Shown: positions 40,813-50,116, counted from the first letter of the stretch. The stretch is DNA of 64,000 bases from Nocardiopsis sp. JB363 (GCF_900143625.1 NZ_FRFF01000084.1:54013-118012); one strand, 5' to 3'. Numbers and translations are program-made. Notes: generated by a model from the sequence alone, not told the origin.

Positions 40813-42516
40813 CTAGTCGGCGATGGTCCATTCACCGACGTTGTGGGTGGAGCGGTAGCTGGACTGGAGGTTGTCCTCGGCCCCCGCGAGCCGGTCACTG
40901 TTCACGAAGGAGTAGTTCGGCTCGTGCATGATCGGGAGGACGTAGGCCTCCGGAACCAGGATCTCCATGGCCTCGTTCAGGTGATCGGCGGCGGTGTCGA
41001 GGTCGGGGGCGTTGGCCGCCTGGTCGACCAGCTCGTCGACGTCCTCGTTGTCGAAGGCGCCGAAGTTGCTGTCACTGTCGCTGCGCCAGTACTGGGCACC
41101 GGACGTCACGAAGTACGGCGTGCCCTGCCAACCGAACTGCATGATGTCGTAGTCGGCCTCGGCGAGCGTGCCGCCAAGGTCGTCGGTCACCTCGATGTTG
41201 GCGGTGACGCCGATCTCGGCCAGCTGCGCCTGGATGAGCTGGAGCGAGGTGTTGCGCACGACGGAGTCGGTGCTGCGCAGACGGAAGGGGCCGATCTCCT
41301 CACCATCGAGGGTGAGGGTGTCGCCGACCTCGTAGCCGGCCTCCTCGAGGATCTCGGTGGCGGCGTCGATGTCGCCGGTGCCCTGCGTCTCGCCCTCGTA
41401 GTGGTCGACGAAGTAGGGGCTGTCGTTGCCGAAGACGTGGTTGTTCTTCAGCTGGTACTCGGGGTAGCCGGCCTCGTAGTTGCGCGAGGCGATCTCGTCG
41501 CGGTCGATCGCGGTGAAGATGGCACGTCGCAGCTCGACGTCCTGGAGGAACTCGTTGTTGAGGTTGAGGTCCACGTGCTCCCAGGCCGCGCCCTCACCGA
41601 TCGACATCTCGGCGTTGGGCAGGTCCTGCAGCTGGGTGTAGACGTCCTCGTTGTAGGAGGACGGGCTACCGCCGTGGATCTCATCGTTGCTGAAGGCGTT
41701 GACGAAGGTGCCCTCGTCGGTGTTGAACATGAAGGTGACACGGTCCAGGCCGGGCTCGTCCCCGAACCATTCGGGGTTCGGTTCCTTGACTACCTCGTTC
41801 TCCAGGTCTCCCTCGACGATCTGGAACGGGCCGCCGGACCACTCGGGGCGCTCGGCGTGCAGCCAGGCGAAGAACTCGCCCAGCTGGTCCGGATCGTCGA
41901 TGTCCCAGCCGTTCTCCTCGGCCAGGTGGGAGGGGAGGAAACCGCCCGCGACGCTGTGCGAGTCGAACAGACTCATCCACTCTGCGTTGGCGAGGCCCTC
42001 CTTCAGTGTGACCGTGGCGGTCTTGCCGTCGACCTCGATGGCCTCGACCTGGTCGGGGTTGGTGCTGGAACGGGAGTCACAACCGTTGCAGTGGCCCTCT
42101 TCCGGCCCGGCGGACATCATCCAGGTGGCCCGCAGGTCCTCACCGGTCATCGGCTCGCCGTCGCTCCACACGGCGTCCTCGGCGAGGGTGAAGCTGAACT
42201 CGAACGGCCCCTCGTCGGGGTCGTCGTTGATGAGGGTGGGCTCTTCGGCGAGGACGTCCATGTCGTACTCGTAGGTCTCAGCGTCGGCCAGCCACCCGCC
42301 GGTGCTCGGAAGAATGCCGGAGAGCATCTGGATGACGTAGACGCTGCCACCGGCCGCACTGATGGACTGCCATGCGCCGGGGAGGGTCTCGATGACCCAG
42401 GTGGCTTCCCTGACGCCGTCGTCTGCCTCCCCTTCTCCGCCACTACAGCCACTGACCACCAACATTGCTGACGACGCCGCCGCGGCGAGCGCCAGCGTCT
42501 TTCGACGCTTGAACAT
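40813..42516 (-). CDS. Peptide-binding lipoprotein (SBP family 5)
   Basis: The 567-aa lipoprotein has signal ALAAAASSAMLVVSGC and then an acidic mature domain of the DppA/OppA family. It includes a CNGCDSRSS segment with two Cys, and the typical hinge region DIMQFGWQGTPYFVTSGAQYW. The ATG at 42516, with AAGGG upstream, is preferred over a frame start 19 codons earlier that lacks a ribosome site. It captures oligopeptides or similar ligands outside the membrane for the importer encoded downstream. Confidence 0.94.
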   Translation of the reverse strand: MFKRRKTLALAAAASSAMLVVSGCSGGEGEADDGVREATWVIETLPGAWQSISAAGGSVYVIQMLSGILPSTGGWLADAETYEYDMDVLAEEPTLINDDPDEGPFEFSFTLAEDAVWSDGEPMTGEDLRATWMMSAGPEEGHCNGCDSRSSTNPDQVEAIEVDGKTATVTLKEGLANAEWMSLFDSHSVAGGFLPSHLAEENGWDIDDPDQLGEFFAWLHAERPEWSGGPFQIVEGDLENEVVKEPNPEWFGDEPGLDRVTFMFNTDEGTFVNAFSNDEIHGGSPSSYNEDVYTQLQDLPNAEMSIGEGAAWEHVDLNLNNEFLQDVELRRAIFTAIDRDEIASRNYEAGYPEYQLKNNHVFGNDSPYFVDHYEGETQGTGDIDAATEILEEAGYEVGDTLTLDGEEIGPFRLRSTDSVVRNTSLQLIQAQLAEIGVTANIEVTDDLGGTLAEADYDIMQFGWQGTPYFVTSGAQYWRSDSDSNFGAFDNEDVDELVDQAANAPDLDTAADHLNEAMEILVPEAYVLPIMHEPNYSFVNSDRLAGAEDNLQSSYRSTHNVGEWTIAD

Positions 42517-43154
42517 AGTCACACCCTTGATCACTGAAGCGAACAGGACACGGGGGAGATGCCCCAAGGGCAATCCCCGCCAAAACTAGGCGATTAGTCG
42601 ATCAGAAGACCATTTAGCGAAATGTCTGTATAGCCCCAATGCCGGATTCGTGACCCATCCGCAACCGGTTCGCGCCCATCATCCCAAGTCCGAGTCATGT
42701 TTTCCCAATACCCCGGCAACGCGTCGCTTCACCTCACATCACCGCAGGCCAGAGGTCCCTGAAAAACTTCGCCGATCGGCGGGATTCGGACGAGCAACGA
42801 AAGGATTGCGGTTAATCGGATACCACGAACAGCCCCGACGCAGAAGTCAACAATGTTTAACTACGGCGAGGACGCACGCCACTACAAAGAGAGAAACAGA
42901 CATGCACCCACATCTAGCCCAAGCAACCCGAAATGATGACAATCCACCAGGGTAATTTTCACTCCTGGAAACATAGGATGAACCAATCATCGAACCTTGT
43001 ATTCGCAGAACACCCGAAGATGGAACCCAGCGTGTCCCGAACCCCCTCGTCGAGATGTCCGAAACCGGGGGCCCCTCACACGCGAAGCGGATAAGGTTCC
43101 GTGTGACGGCCTCCGTCACCCTCAACGCCCAGCCCAGCGAGAGAGGCATCCGCC
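42517..43154. other. AT-richer divergent intergenic region, 638 bp
   Basis: The region is clearly less GC-rich than the rest of the window and holds no credible gene. The longest plus-strand frames have poor codon use, and a 17-codon frame at 42902 (MHPHLAQATRNDDNPPG) has only a weak purine stretch before it. It must contain promoters for the peptide-binding protein (left) and the PH-like protein (right). A perfect 12-bp palindrome CGCCGATCGGCG is at 42770-42781. Its length and composition suggest past insertion or extended regulation. Confidence 0.5.
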
Positions 43155-43628
43155 GTGTCCGAATCGGTCCGTCTGGTCTGCCCTGTAGGTCGCAAGTACG
43201 TTGAGACATCGGCCGGTTACGCTCTGGTGGCCCTAGGTCTCGTGGCGGTGGTGATCGATCCCGGCCACTGGGTCAACATCACCCTCGGCGTCCTGCTCGC
43301 GCTCGGCGGCGCTGCCTCCGCCATCCACGGCCACCTGATCAGGAAGCCCGTGCTGGAGATCTCCAAGGACGAGTTCCGCTACGAACGCGGTTCCTACGTC
43401 GTGCGCGTCCCCTTCGACGAGATCGGCTCCTACCACCTGCTGCCCGGACGCATCCGTTCCCTGGGTCTGTACGACATCACCGGGCGAGCCAAGCGCTTCC
43501 CGTCCCTGTCCGGCCGCCGCACCGCGCGCAGCCACCTGCCGTTGACCGGGATGATCCAGCCCGCCAGGGTCGAGTCCTTCATGGCCGTCGCCGGCATCCC
43601 GCCCCGCAAGCGGTCCCTGGCCTCCTGA
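43155..43628 (+). CDS. Small membrane protein with PH-like domain
   Basis: The 157-aa protein has two close hydrophobic segments (~20-35 and ~40-60) followed by a soluble domain (KPVLEISKDEFRYERGSYVVRVPFDEI ...). Its beta-strand pattern resembles the bacterial PH domains found in many small two-helix actinobacterial proteins. Function unknown; such domains sit on the cytoplasmic membrane face. GTG start at 43155 with GAGAGAGG upstream. Stands alone. Confidence 0.78.
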   Translation: MSESVRLVCPVGRKYVETSAGYALVALGLVAVVIDPGHWVNITLGVLLALGGAASAIHGHLIRKPVLEISKDEFRYERGSYVVRVPFDEIGSYHLLPGRIRSLGLYDITGRAKRFPSLSGRRTARSHLPLTGMIQPARVESFMAVAGIPPRKRSLAS

Positions 43629-43845
43629 CTCCTACCGGGGTCCACCGACCCCACAGGGCTCACCCGAGGCCTGGCTCGGGCCCCGAAACCCGCGCATCCG
43701 GTCCGGCCGGAACCCGATGGCGTGGCGGCCGGAGTCAGTGCGAACCCACGGCCGGCAGCGAGGATCAGTCAGACATTCCTCTCGATTCGCCACACACACC
43801 GCGACGGACATACCACCACAAGGGCTGTTCCTTTACTCTCAAGGT

Positions 43846-44454
43846 GTGAAGCAGTCCAGAATTACCGCCATCCTGACCGTAGCGGGGATGCTCGCGGCCA
43901 TGTGGGTGTTCGAGATCGTCGACACCGTCCCCGGCATGCGGCTCGACCAAGAGTTCGGGCTGCGCGCCTGGGACACGAGCGCCCCTTGGACGGTACTGAC
44001 CGCCCCGCTCATGCACGCCAACTTCCCCCACCTGATCGGCAACTCGCTGCCGTTCCTGGTGCTGGGATCCCTGGTCGCGTTCAGCGGCCAAGGGCGCTTC
44101 CTGCTCACCACCCTGATCGTGGCCGTGGTCAGCGGTGTGGGCGTGTGGCTGTTCTCCGTCCCCGGCGTTCCCACCGTGGGCGCCAGCGGACTCGTGTTCG
44201 GCTACTTCGGCTACACCGTCCTGCGCGGCATCATCGAGCGCAAAACCGTCGACATCGTCATCATGATCTGCGTGATCATCTTCTACGGGACCATGATCTG
44301 GGGGGTTCTGCCCCAGCACCCCGGGGTCTCGTGGCAGGCGCACCTGTTCGGTTTCGTCGGTGGACTCCTCGCCGCCTACCTCCTGCCCAAGCGTGAGGCC
44401 AACCGTCGGATCAGCCCCGGGGGCGGCGCGCAGGGCGGCTACTACGCCCCCTGA
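43846..44454 (+). CDS. Rhomboid-family intramembrane serine protease
   Basis: The ~202-aa, six-helix protein carries the rhomboid features HANFPHLIGNS (helix 2 motif), the catalytic serine in GASGLVFGYFGY and the catalytic His in WQAHLFGFVGG. The family cleaves membrane-spanning substrates within the bilayer. The GTG at 43846 begins directly at the first helix; AAGG is only one base away, so initiation may be leaderless or use an upstream ATG at 43717 that would add 43 unconserved residues. The C-terminal Gly-rich tail ends GGYYAP. Substrate unknown. Confidence 0.9.
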   Translation: MKQSRITAILTVAGMLAAMWVFEIVDTVPGMRLDQEFGLRAWDTSAPWTVLTAPLMHANFPHLIGNSLPFLVLGSLVAFSGQGRFLLTTLIVAVVSGVGVWLFSVPGVPTVGASGLVFGYFGYTVLRGIIERKTVDIVIMICVIIFYGTMIWGVLPQHPGVSWQAHLFGFVGGLLAAYLLPKREANRRISPGGGAQGGYYAP

Positions 44455-44487
44455 ACCGCAGAACCGGACCAACCCATGCGGACATGA

Positions 44488-44528
44488 GAAGCGGGGCCGT
44501 CATCCCACCTGGATGACGGCCCCGCTTC
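44488..44528. terminator. Strong bidirectional terminator
   Basis: A perfect 18-bp stem starting GAAGCGGGGCCGTCATCC with a 5-base loop lies between the convergent rhomboid and betaine-binding genes. Confidence 0.9.
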
Positions 44529-44551
44529 ACGTGTCCCCCCGGCGCGAGGGG

Positions 44552-45457
44552 TCAGAACTCCAGGCCCCGCGCCGCCTCACCCATGGTGCGCTCCAGGAAC
44601 ATGGGGTTCTTCGACAGCCACTCGCGGGCTCCCGCGGCGGGGTCCTCGACACCGGGAGCGACCGTGAGCACCTCCAGGTCCGCCAGCTCGTCGTCGTTCA
44701 TGGTCCAGTTCTGGATCCACTCGGACAGCTCGGGGTAGTCCTCACCGAAACCGGATCGGCCGATGGAGTGGATGGTCTCGGCCTCGCCCATCAGCCCCTG
44801 CGGGTCTTCGAGGTCCTTGAGTCCGTACTGGGCGTAGGCCGGGTGCGGACGCCACAGCGTCACCACGATGGGTTCCCGCGCCTCGTACGCCTCACCCAGA
44901 TCGGCCATCATCGAAGCGCCCGTCGACGTCTCCAGGTCGAAGTCCTCGTCGAGCAGGTAGCCGGGCATCGTCTGATTCTGCGTGACCTGGGTCAGGCCCG
45001 CGTCCGGTTCGATGCCGACGATCGTCCCGTTCAGATCCTCGGAGTGCTCAGGCAGGTCGTCGATCGAGGTCACGTCCTCCATGTACTCGGGGACCGTCAG
45101 GGTGAGGGAGGCGTTGTCGTACCAGGAGCCCAGGGTCTCGATCCGGCCCTTGTGCTCGTCCATGTACTCGTGGTGCGTGACCGGGAGCCACATGTCCAGG
45201 TACAGGTCGATTTCCCCGTCAGCCACTCCCTGGAAGGCCGGCGTGAGATCCGTCTCGGTGATCGTGACTTCGTAGCCCTTCTCCCGCAGGATGACCTCCC
45301 ACAAGTGGGTGACCGCGATGGCCTCCTCCCAGCCGATCAGCGCGATCTCGACTTCCTTGAGGTCCTCACCGGCCTCATCGGAGGCGCATCCGGTCAGCAG
45401 GAGCACCCCGCCCATCCCGGCCGCGGCCAATCCCTTCAAACCCTTGTGGCTGTACAT
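44552..45457 (-). CDS. Glycine betaine/choline-binding lipoprotein, copy 1
   Basis: The 301-aa OpuAC-family lipoprotein has lipobox LLTGC. The mature domain has EIALIGWEEAIAVTHLWEVIL, DLYLDMWLPVTHHEY, GSWYDNASLTLTVPEYM and the ligand-loop region LWRPHPAYAQYGLKDLEDP. The Trp/Tyr residues in these segments are those that form the aromatic box for quaternary amines. It is the last gene of the betaine operon and a close paralogue of copy 2. A hairpin terminator lies between the two, so this copy is either read through or has its own promoter in the 162-base gap. Confidence 0.92.
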   Translation of the reverse strand: MYSHKGLKGLAAAGMGGVLLLTGCASDEAGEDLKEVEIALIGWEEAIAVTHLWEVILREKGYEVTITETDLTPAFQGVADGEIDLYLDMWLPVTHHEYMDEHKGRIETLGSWYDNASLTLTVPEYMEDVTSIDDLPEHSEDLNGTIVGIEPDAGLTQVTQNQTMPGYLLDEDFDLETSTGASMMADLGEAYEAREPIVVTLWRPHPAYAQYGLKDLEDPQGLMGEAETIHSIGRSGFGEDYPELSEWIQNWTMNDDELADLEVLTVAPGVEDPAAGAREWLSKNPMFLERTMGEAARGLEF

Positions 45458-45544
45458 CTATCGGGCCCTCACCATCGAAGTCCTACTGTGCGCCCGTTCG
45501 ATGTGGGGGGTCGGCCATCGAAACGAGTTCTGCGACGTCACACG

Positions 45545-45579
45545 GAGACGGTCGTCCCCTGTGCGGGAACGACCGTCTC
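45545..45579 (-). terminator. Terminator between the two betaine-binding genes
   Basis: The stem GAGACGGTCGT / ACGACCGTCTC is perfect over 11 bp, with extra inner CCC/GGG pairing. It lies 40 bases after the copy-2 stop on the minus strand. Confidence 0.75.
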
Positions 45580-45619
45580 ATATGTGCTCAAACTACGAGT
45601 TTACGCGCGAAAACGACTA

Positions 45620-46549
45620 CTAGAACTCAAGGCCCTCGGCGTCTTCGCCCAGGGTGCGCTCCAGGAACTCGGGGTTCTCCGAGAGCCAGACGCGAGCGCC
45701 TTCCTGCGGCTCGTCCTCGTACTCGTCGAGGGTGAGGACCTCCAGCGTGGCGAGCTCGTCGTCGTCCATCGTCCAGCCCTCGATCCAGCCGGCGACCTCC
45801 GGGAAGTCCTCTCCGAAGCCCTCACGACCGATGGAGTGGATGGACTCCGCCTCGCCCATCAGACCCTCGGGGTCTTCGAGGTCCTTGAGGTCGTGCTGGG
45901 CGTAGGCCGGGTGCGGACGCCACAGGGTGACGACGATGGGCTCTTCGTCGGTGATCGCGGAGTCCAGCTCGGCGAGCATGGCCGCGCCCGAGGAGGTCAC
46001 CAGCTCGAACTCGTCGTCCAGGCCATAGCCCGGCATCGCGCTGTTCTGGGTGGTGTCGGTGAGGCCGGCGCCCGGGTCGATACCGACGATGCGGTTGTCC
46101 AGCTCGTCCGCGTGGTCGAGCAGGTCCGGGATGCTGTTGACGTCCTCCATGTACGTGGGGACGGTGAGGGTCAGGATGGCGTTGTCGTACCAGGAACCGA
46201 GGTCCTCGATCTGGTCGCCGTAGTCGTTCCAGTACTGCTCGTGCGTGGCCGGGAGCCAGGTGTCCAGGTACAGGTCCACGTCGCCGTTGGCGACGCCCTG
46301 GAAGGCCGGAGCGACGTCGACGTCGGTGACATCGACGTTGTAGCCCTTCTCCTGCAGGATGACCTCCCACATGGCGGTGGTGGCGATGGCCTCCTCCCAG
46401 GCGATCAGCGCGATGCTGATGTCCTGGCCGCCCTCCTCGGCGTCCGATCCGCCGGTCAGGTCCTCTCCGCCACCTCCACAGGCGGACAGCAGGAGCACTC
46501 CGCTCATTCCGGCGGCGGCCAGACCAGTCATGCGCTTACGGCTGTACAT
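45620..46549 (-). CDS. Glycine betaine/choline-binding lipoprotein, copy 2
   Basis: The 309-aa OpuAC-family lipoprotein has lipobox LLSAC, a GGGG linker and acidic stretch. The mature part runs parallel to copy 1 throughout (IALIAWEEAIATTAMWEVILQ; DLYLDTWLPATHEQYW; GSWYDNAILTLTVPTYM; LWRPHPAYAQHDLKDLEDP). It follows the permease gene by 44 bases and is therefore the primary binding subunit of the importer. The paralogues differ in the loops between these blocks, which could change ligand preference (glycine betaine, proline betaine, carnitine, choline). Confidence 0.93.
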   Translation of the reverse strand: MYSRKRMTGLAAAGMSGVLLLSACGGGGEDLTGGSDAEEGGQDISIALIAWEEAIATTAMWEVILQEKGYNVDVTDVDVAPAFQGVANGDVDLYLDTWLPATHEQYWNDYGDQIEDLGSWYDNAILTLTVPTYMEDVNSIPDLLDHADELDNRIVGIDPGAGLTDTTQNSAMPGYGLDDEFELVTSSGAAMLAELDSAITDEEPIVVTLWRPHPAYAQHDLKDLEDPEGLMGEAESIHSIGREGFGEDFPEVAGWIEGWTMDDDELATLEVLTLDEYEDEPQEGARVWLSENPEFLERTLGEDAEGLEF

Positions 46550-46593
46550 CTTCGGGATTCCCTTCCCTAGTGGCTGGTGTGGGCGGACCGGTG

Positions 46594-47817
46594 TCAGGAC
46601 GAGCCGACACGGGCCTGCGGGCTGTTCTTGGTGACGGCGGCGGTGAGGCGGTCCAGGAAGATCGCCAGGATCACCACGGCGATACCGGCCTCGAAACCGA
46701 GCGCGCCGTCGTTGCGGGTGATGCCCTGGTAGACCTCGCTGCCCAGACCACCGGCGCCGACCATGCCCGCGATGACGACCATGGACAGGCCCAGCATGAT
46801 GACCTGGTTGACACCGGCCATGATCGTGGGCAGGGCGAGGGGCAGCTGGATTCCGGTGAGGATCTTGCTCCGGGGGGCGCCGAAGGCCTCACCCGCTTCC
46901 ACCAGTTCCTTGTCGATACCGCGAATGCCGAGCTCGGTCAGGCGTACGCCGGGCGGCATCGCGAACACGATGGTCGCGACCACACCGGGCACCGCGCCGA
47001 TCGAGAAGAAGAAGATCGCCGGGATCAGGTAGACGAACGCGGGCAGCGTCTGCATCAGGTCCAGGACCGGCTTGGCGATCTTGCTGACCAGATCGTTGTA
47101 GGCGGCGATGATGCCGATCGGGATCGCGATGACCACGGCGACGAGGCTGGCCACCAGGACCAGACCCAGCGTGTCCATGGCGTTGTCCCACTGACCGACG
47201 GAGGCCACGATGGTCAGCGCGATCACCGCGAACAGACCCATGCGCCAGCCGGCCACCGAGAGCGCGAGCAGGCTCAGCAACAGGATCATCAGCAGCGCCA
47301 TCGCATTGGTGACGACCATCGGCAGCAGCAGCCAGCCGAGCAGCACCACGATCAACCAGCCACCGGCGACGACCCCGGCGCGGAGCCGGGTCCGCTTCTC
47401 GACGAGCCCCAGCGCGGTGACCGCGACCAGGAACACGAAGGAGACCACGAAATAGGGCTCCACGACGGTGTCGAACAACCCCATCGCCCAGAGGAAGAGC
47501 CCTGGGACGGCGTTGACGATGGCCGTCACGATGCCGAACAGCGCTTCGAGGACGTACAGCAGCGAGACACCGATGACGATGCCCAGCAGCGGTAGACGAC
47601 GCCAACGCACCAACGGCGCGGCGATGATCACCGCGGCGATGAAGGCCAACTGCCCGGCCCCGGGTTCGACGAAGAACCCGGACAGGATGTTGACCGCCCA
47701 GCGGATGAAATCGCCGGTGAGGTCGAAGAACCAACCGAAGTTGGCCTTCAACCAGGAGTTGACCGCCTCGAACCCCTGTCCGAGGGGTAGGGACGGCGGA
47801 AAGTCGACGGGGGTCAC
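46594..47817 (-). CDS. Glycine betaine ABC transporter permease (OpuAB/ProW-like)
   Basis: The 407-aa protein is longer than ProW because of extra N-terminal helices. The C-terminal part has the permease EAA loop EAGEAFGAPRSKILTGIQLPLAL and segment NQVIMLGLSMVVIAGMVGAGGLG, typical of the quaternary-amine uptake permeases. It forms a homodimeric channel. GTGA-type overlap with the ATPase gene upstream. Confidence 0.94.
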   Translation of the reverse strand: MTPVDFPPSLPLGQGFEAVNSWLKANFGWFFDLTGDFIRWAVNILSGFFVEPGAGQLAFIAAVIIAAPLVRWRRLPLLGIVIGVSLLYVLEALFGIVTAIVNAVPGLFLWAMGLFDTVVEPYFVVSFVFLVAVTALGLVEKRTRLRAGVVAGGWLIVVLLGWLLLPMVVTNAMALLMILLLSLLALSVAGWRMGLFAVIALTIVASVGQWDNAMDTLGLVLVASLVAVVIAIPIGIIAAYNDLVSKIAKPVLDLMQTLPAFVYLIPAIFFFSIGAVPGVVATIVFAMPPGVRLTELGIRGIDKELVEAGEAFGAPRSKILTGIQLPLALPTIMAGVNQVIMLGLSMVVIAGMVGAGGLGSEVYQGITRNDGALGFEAGIAVVILAIFLDRLTAAVTKNSPQARVGSS

Positions 47818-48842
47818 TTGTCCCCCTCCCCGTTCGTGGTGGTGTTGAGGGAGGCCAGCACGGACTCACGAGTCACCATGCCGAGGACCTCGCCTTGGTC
47901 GGAGACCACGCGAAGCCGGTCCGCGGTGGACACCGTCGGGTACAGGTCGGCGACCGCGGTACCGGCGTCGACCTGCGGCGCGGAGTCGTCCCTGGCCACT
48001 GACGCGTCGATGACGGCGGACGCGGTGAGCACCCGGGCCCGGTCGACGTCCTCGATGAAACGTTCCACGTATTCGTTGGCCGGAGAGTTGAGGATCTCCG
48101 CGGCCTCACCGATCTGGGCGACACGACCGTCCCGGAGCACACAGATCCGGTCGCCGAGACGCATGGCCTCGTTGAGGTCGTGCGTGATGAAGATGATCGT
48201 CTTGCCCAGGCTCGCCTGGAGCTCGATGAGCTGCGTCTGCATGTCGCGGCGGATCAGCGGGTCCAGCGCGCTGAACGCTTCGTCCATGAGAATGATGTCC
48301 GTGTCGGCGGAGAGGGCGCGGGCCAGGCCCACGCGCTGCTGCATACCGCCGGAAAGCTGCTGCGGGAGTTTGTCCTCCCACCCGTCCAGCCCGACGAGGG
48401 CGAGGGTTTCCTTGGCCTTCTCGAAGCGCTCGGCGCGCGGAAGGCCGCGCAGCTCAAGGCCGTAGGCCGCGTTCTCCAACACTGTGCGGTGCGGAAGCAG
48501 GGCGAAGTGCTGGAAGACCATGCTGATCTTCTCGCCCCGAAGCTTGAGCAGATCCTTCTTGTTGAGGGCGGTGATGTTCACGCCGTCGACCTCGACCGAC
48601 CCCGCGGTCGGGTCGAGAAGGCCGTTGAGCATCCGGATCAGCGTCGATTTACCCGAGCCGGACAGGCCCATGACGACGAAGATCTCGCCCGGTTGGACCT
48701 CGAAGGACACGTCGATGACGGCGGCGGTCACGTCGAGGTCGGTGATGGTGTCACGGTGGCTGCCGTCGGATAGCCGTTCCACGGCTACCTTCGACTGCTT
48801 ACCGAACACCTTGTACAGGTGGTCTGCGCGTACTGCTGGCAC
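47814..48842 (-). CDS. Glycine betaine ABC transporter ATPase with CBS domain (OpuAA/ProV-like)
   Basis: The 342-aa ATPase has Walker A GLSGSGKST, signature LSGGMQQR and Walker B IILMDEAFSALDP. A C-terminal regulatory part carries a CBS-type end (RVVSDQGEVLGMVTRESVLASL). In OpuA the tandem CBS module senses ionic strength and switches on transport under hyperosmotic stress. GTG start at 48842 with GAGGAGA upstream. First gene of the operon; its leader holds a palindrome. Confidence 0.95.
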   Translation of the reverse strand: MPAVRADHLYKVFGKQSKVAVERLSDGSHRDTITDLDVTAAVIDVSFEVQPGEIFVVMGLSGSGKSTLIRMLNGLLDPTAGSVEVDGVNITALNKKDLLKLRGEKISMVFQHFALLPHRTVLENAAYGLELRGLPRAERFEKAKETLALVGLDGWEDKLPQQLSGGMQQRVGLARALSADTDIILMDEAFSALDPLIRRDMQTQLIELQASLGKTIIFITHDLNEAMRLGDRICVLRDGRVAQIGEAAEILNSPANEYVERFIEDVDRARVLTASAVIDASVARDDSAPQVDAGTAVADLYPTVSTADRLRVVSDQGEVLGMVTRESVLASLNTTTNGEGDK

Positions 48843-49250
48843 GGTCTCCTCTACGGGGCTGTCCCTGGCGCGGAGACTCGTTGAAGATGTCGGTCTTCAA
48901 TACGAGCCCGCGGTTTCCACAGGTGAGTGGTCCGCGCAGAGCCCCCGTGCGCGCCCGCCAACGGGCGGAACCATCACCTGGTTCACGTCGGGACGCCACC
49001 TTACCGAGATGTGAACGCACAGTTCAGGCGGCATGTCACTACCAGATAACATGTTTAATCGCCATAAAACACGTCCGGCGACCTATAGAGCGGGATCCAG
49101 AGCCCGCGGGGCGCCCCAATGTGATCTTTACCACTGACCATTCTAGGGCGACACGGGTCACAATCCCATGACAGGCAGACGAAACAACAGAACGTGTCAA
49201 ATCATGACCGTACCGTAAGGGCCTTTTGAGGTTCCAGAGCGACCCCCGCT
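48843..49250. other. Divergence-side leader and promoter region of the betaine operon
   Basis: The 408 bases between the betaine ATPase and dcd (same strand) hold no gene. The part 49020-49200 is AT-rich and probably contains the operon promoter; a minus-strand -10-like TAGAAT is at 49140-49145, which would give a leader of about 290 bases. No terminator for dcd was recognised. Confidence 0.4.
48881..48900 (-). promoter_or_regulatory. 20-bp palindrome in the betaine operon leader
   Basis: TTGAAGA-TGTCGG-TCTTCAA has perfect 7-bp arms and ends 39 bases before the GTG of the ATPase gene. It may be the site of a local repressor (GbsR- or BetI-like control is known elsewhere) or a leader hairpin. 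No regulator gene is adjacent. Confidence 0.45.
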
Positions 49251-49841
49251 TCAGCGTTCCTCGTCCGTGATCCGGGTCCGAACGAAGTTCTGGTGCGAAC
49301 GCGACGGGGTCGGACCACGTTGTCCCTGGTAACGCGAGCCGTAGGCGGCGGAACCGTAGGGGCGCTCCGACGGCGAGGTCAGCTCGAACATGCACAGCTG
49401 CCCGATCTTCATGCCCGGGTAGAGCTTGATCGGCAACGTCGCCATGTTGGACAGCTCCAAGGTCACGTGACCCGAGAACCCCGGATCGATGAAACCGGCG
49501 GTCGAATGCGTGAGCAGACCCAGCCGTCCCAGGGAGCTCTTGCCCTCCAACCGGCTGGCGATGTCGTCCGGCAGGGTCACCACCTCGTAGGTGGAGGCCA
49601 GCACGAACTCACCGGGGTGCAGGACGAAGGCTTCCTCCCCGTCGGTCTCCACCAGCCGGGTGAGATCCGGCTGTTCCACGGAGGGGTCGATGTGGGGGTA
49701 CTTGTGGTTCTCGAAGACCCGGAAGTAGCGGTCCAGGCGCACGTCGATGCTCGACGGCTGAATCAAGGAGGGGTCGAAGGGATCGATCCGGACCCGCCCG
49801 GACTCGATCTGCTTGTTGAGGTCACGATCGGAGAGCAGCAC
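49251..49841 (-). CDS. dcd: dCTP deaminase
   Basis: The 196-aa enzyme has [19 protein letters not shown], the active-site block [20 protein letters not shown] with the catalytic Glu downstream in [11 protein letters not shown], and the C-terminal lid [14 protein letters not shown]. Actinobacterial relatives are bifunctional, converting dCTP directly to dUMP and so feeding dTMP synthesis; whether this one is mono- or bifunctional cannot be read with certainty. The GTG at 49841 is preferred, as homologues begin 'LLSDRDL'; an ATG nine codons earlier is also in frame. It lies divergent from tRNA-Gly, a neighbourhood seen in many actinomycetes. Confidence 0.95.
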   Translation of the reverse strand: MLLSDRDLNKQIESGRVRIDPFDPSLIQPSSIDVRLDRYFRVFENHKYPHIDPSVEQPDLTRLVETDGEEAFVLHPGEFVLASTYEVVTLPDDIASRLEGKSSLGRLGLLTHSTAGFIDPGFSGHVTLELSNMATLPIKLYPGMKIGQLCMFELTSPSERPYGSAAYGSRYQGQRGPTPSRSHQNFVRTRITDEER

Positions 49842-49988
49842 GATGTCGAACCTACCGGTCGAACCCACCGCCTGCGAGAACAGCCCGACGGACCTTGAGT
49901 GAGGACGTCACCACCACGCCGACTTGCCCATCCGACCCCGAGTTGGGATAGGATCATCACCGTTGGCAGCCACAACCGGCGCGCTCAC

Positions 49989-50062
49989 GCGGATGTAGTT
50001 CAATGGCAGAACTTCAGCTTCCCAAGCTGATAGCGCGGGTTCGATTCCCGTCATCCGCTCCA
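49989..50062 (+). tRNA. tRNA-Gly (anticodon CCC)
   Basis: Cloverleaf: acceptor GCGGATG / CATCCGC, D-stem GTTC/GAAC, anticodon stem TCAGC/GCTGA around loop TTCCCAA (anticodon CCC), four-base variable loop, T-arm GCGGG-TTCGATT-CCCGT, discriminator T and encoded CCA. It reads GGG codons, frequent in this GC-rich genome. A strong hairpin terminator follows. Confidence 0.97.
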
Positions 50063-50067
50063 TACGA

Positions 50068-50116
50068 AAGACGGCCCCTGGCCTGCGAAGACCCTTCGCA
50101 CACCAGGGGCCGTCTT
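50068..50116 (+). terminator. Terminator of the tRNA-Gly gene
   Basis: A perfect 14-bp stem AAGACGGCCCCTGG / CCAGGGGCCGTCTT, with a smaller inner hairpin (GCGAAG-ACC-CTTCGC), starts 5 bases after the CCA end. Confidence 0.9.

Noticed and set aside
40843..42471. 542-codon plus-strand frame opposite the peptide-binding protein
   Set aside because: The lipobox and SBP-family pattern on the minus strand identify the real gene; the opposite frame has no start context and a biased composition.
42902..42955. 17-codon plus-strand frame (MHPHLAQATRNDDNPPG)
   Set aside because: Weak ribosome site, no codon bias and no neighbour that would use such a peptide; kept only as a note in the intergenic entry.
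44360..46570. 736-codon plus-strand frame across the betaine-binding genes
   Set aside because: It is a shadow of the two lipoprotein genes on the other strand; its Val/Leu/Asp-rich composition repeats with them, and no family motif is visible.
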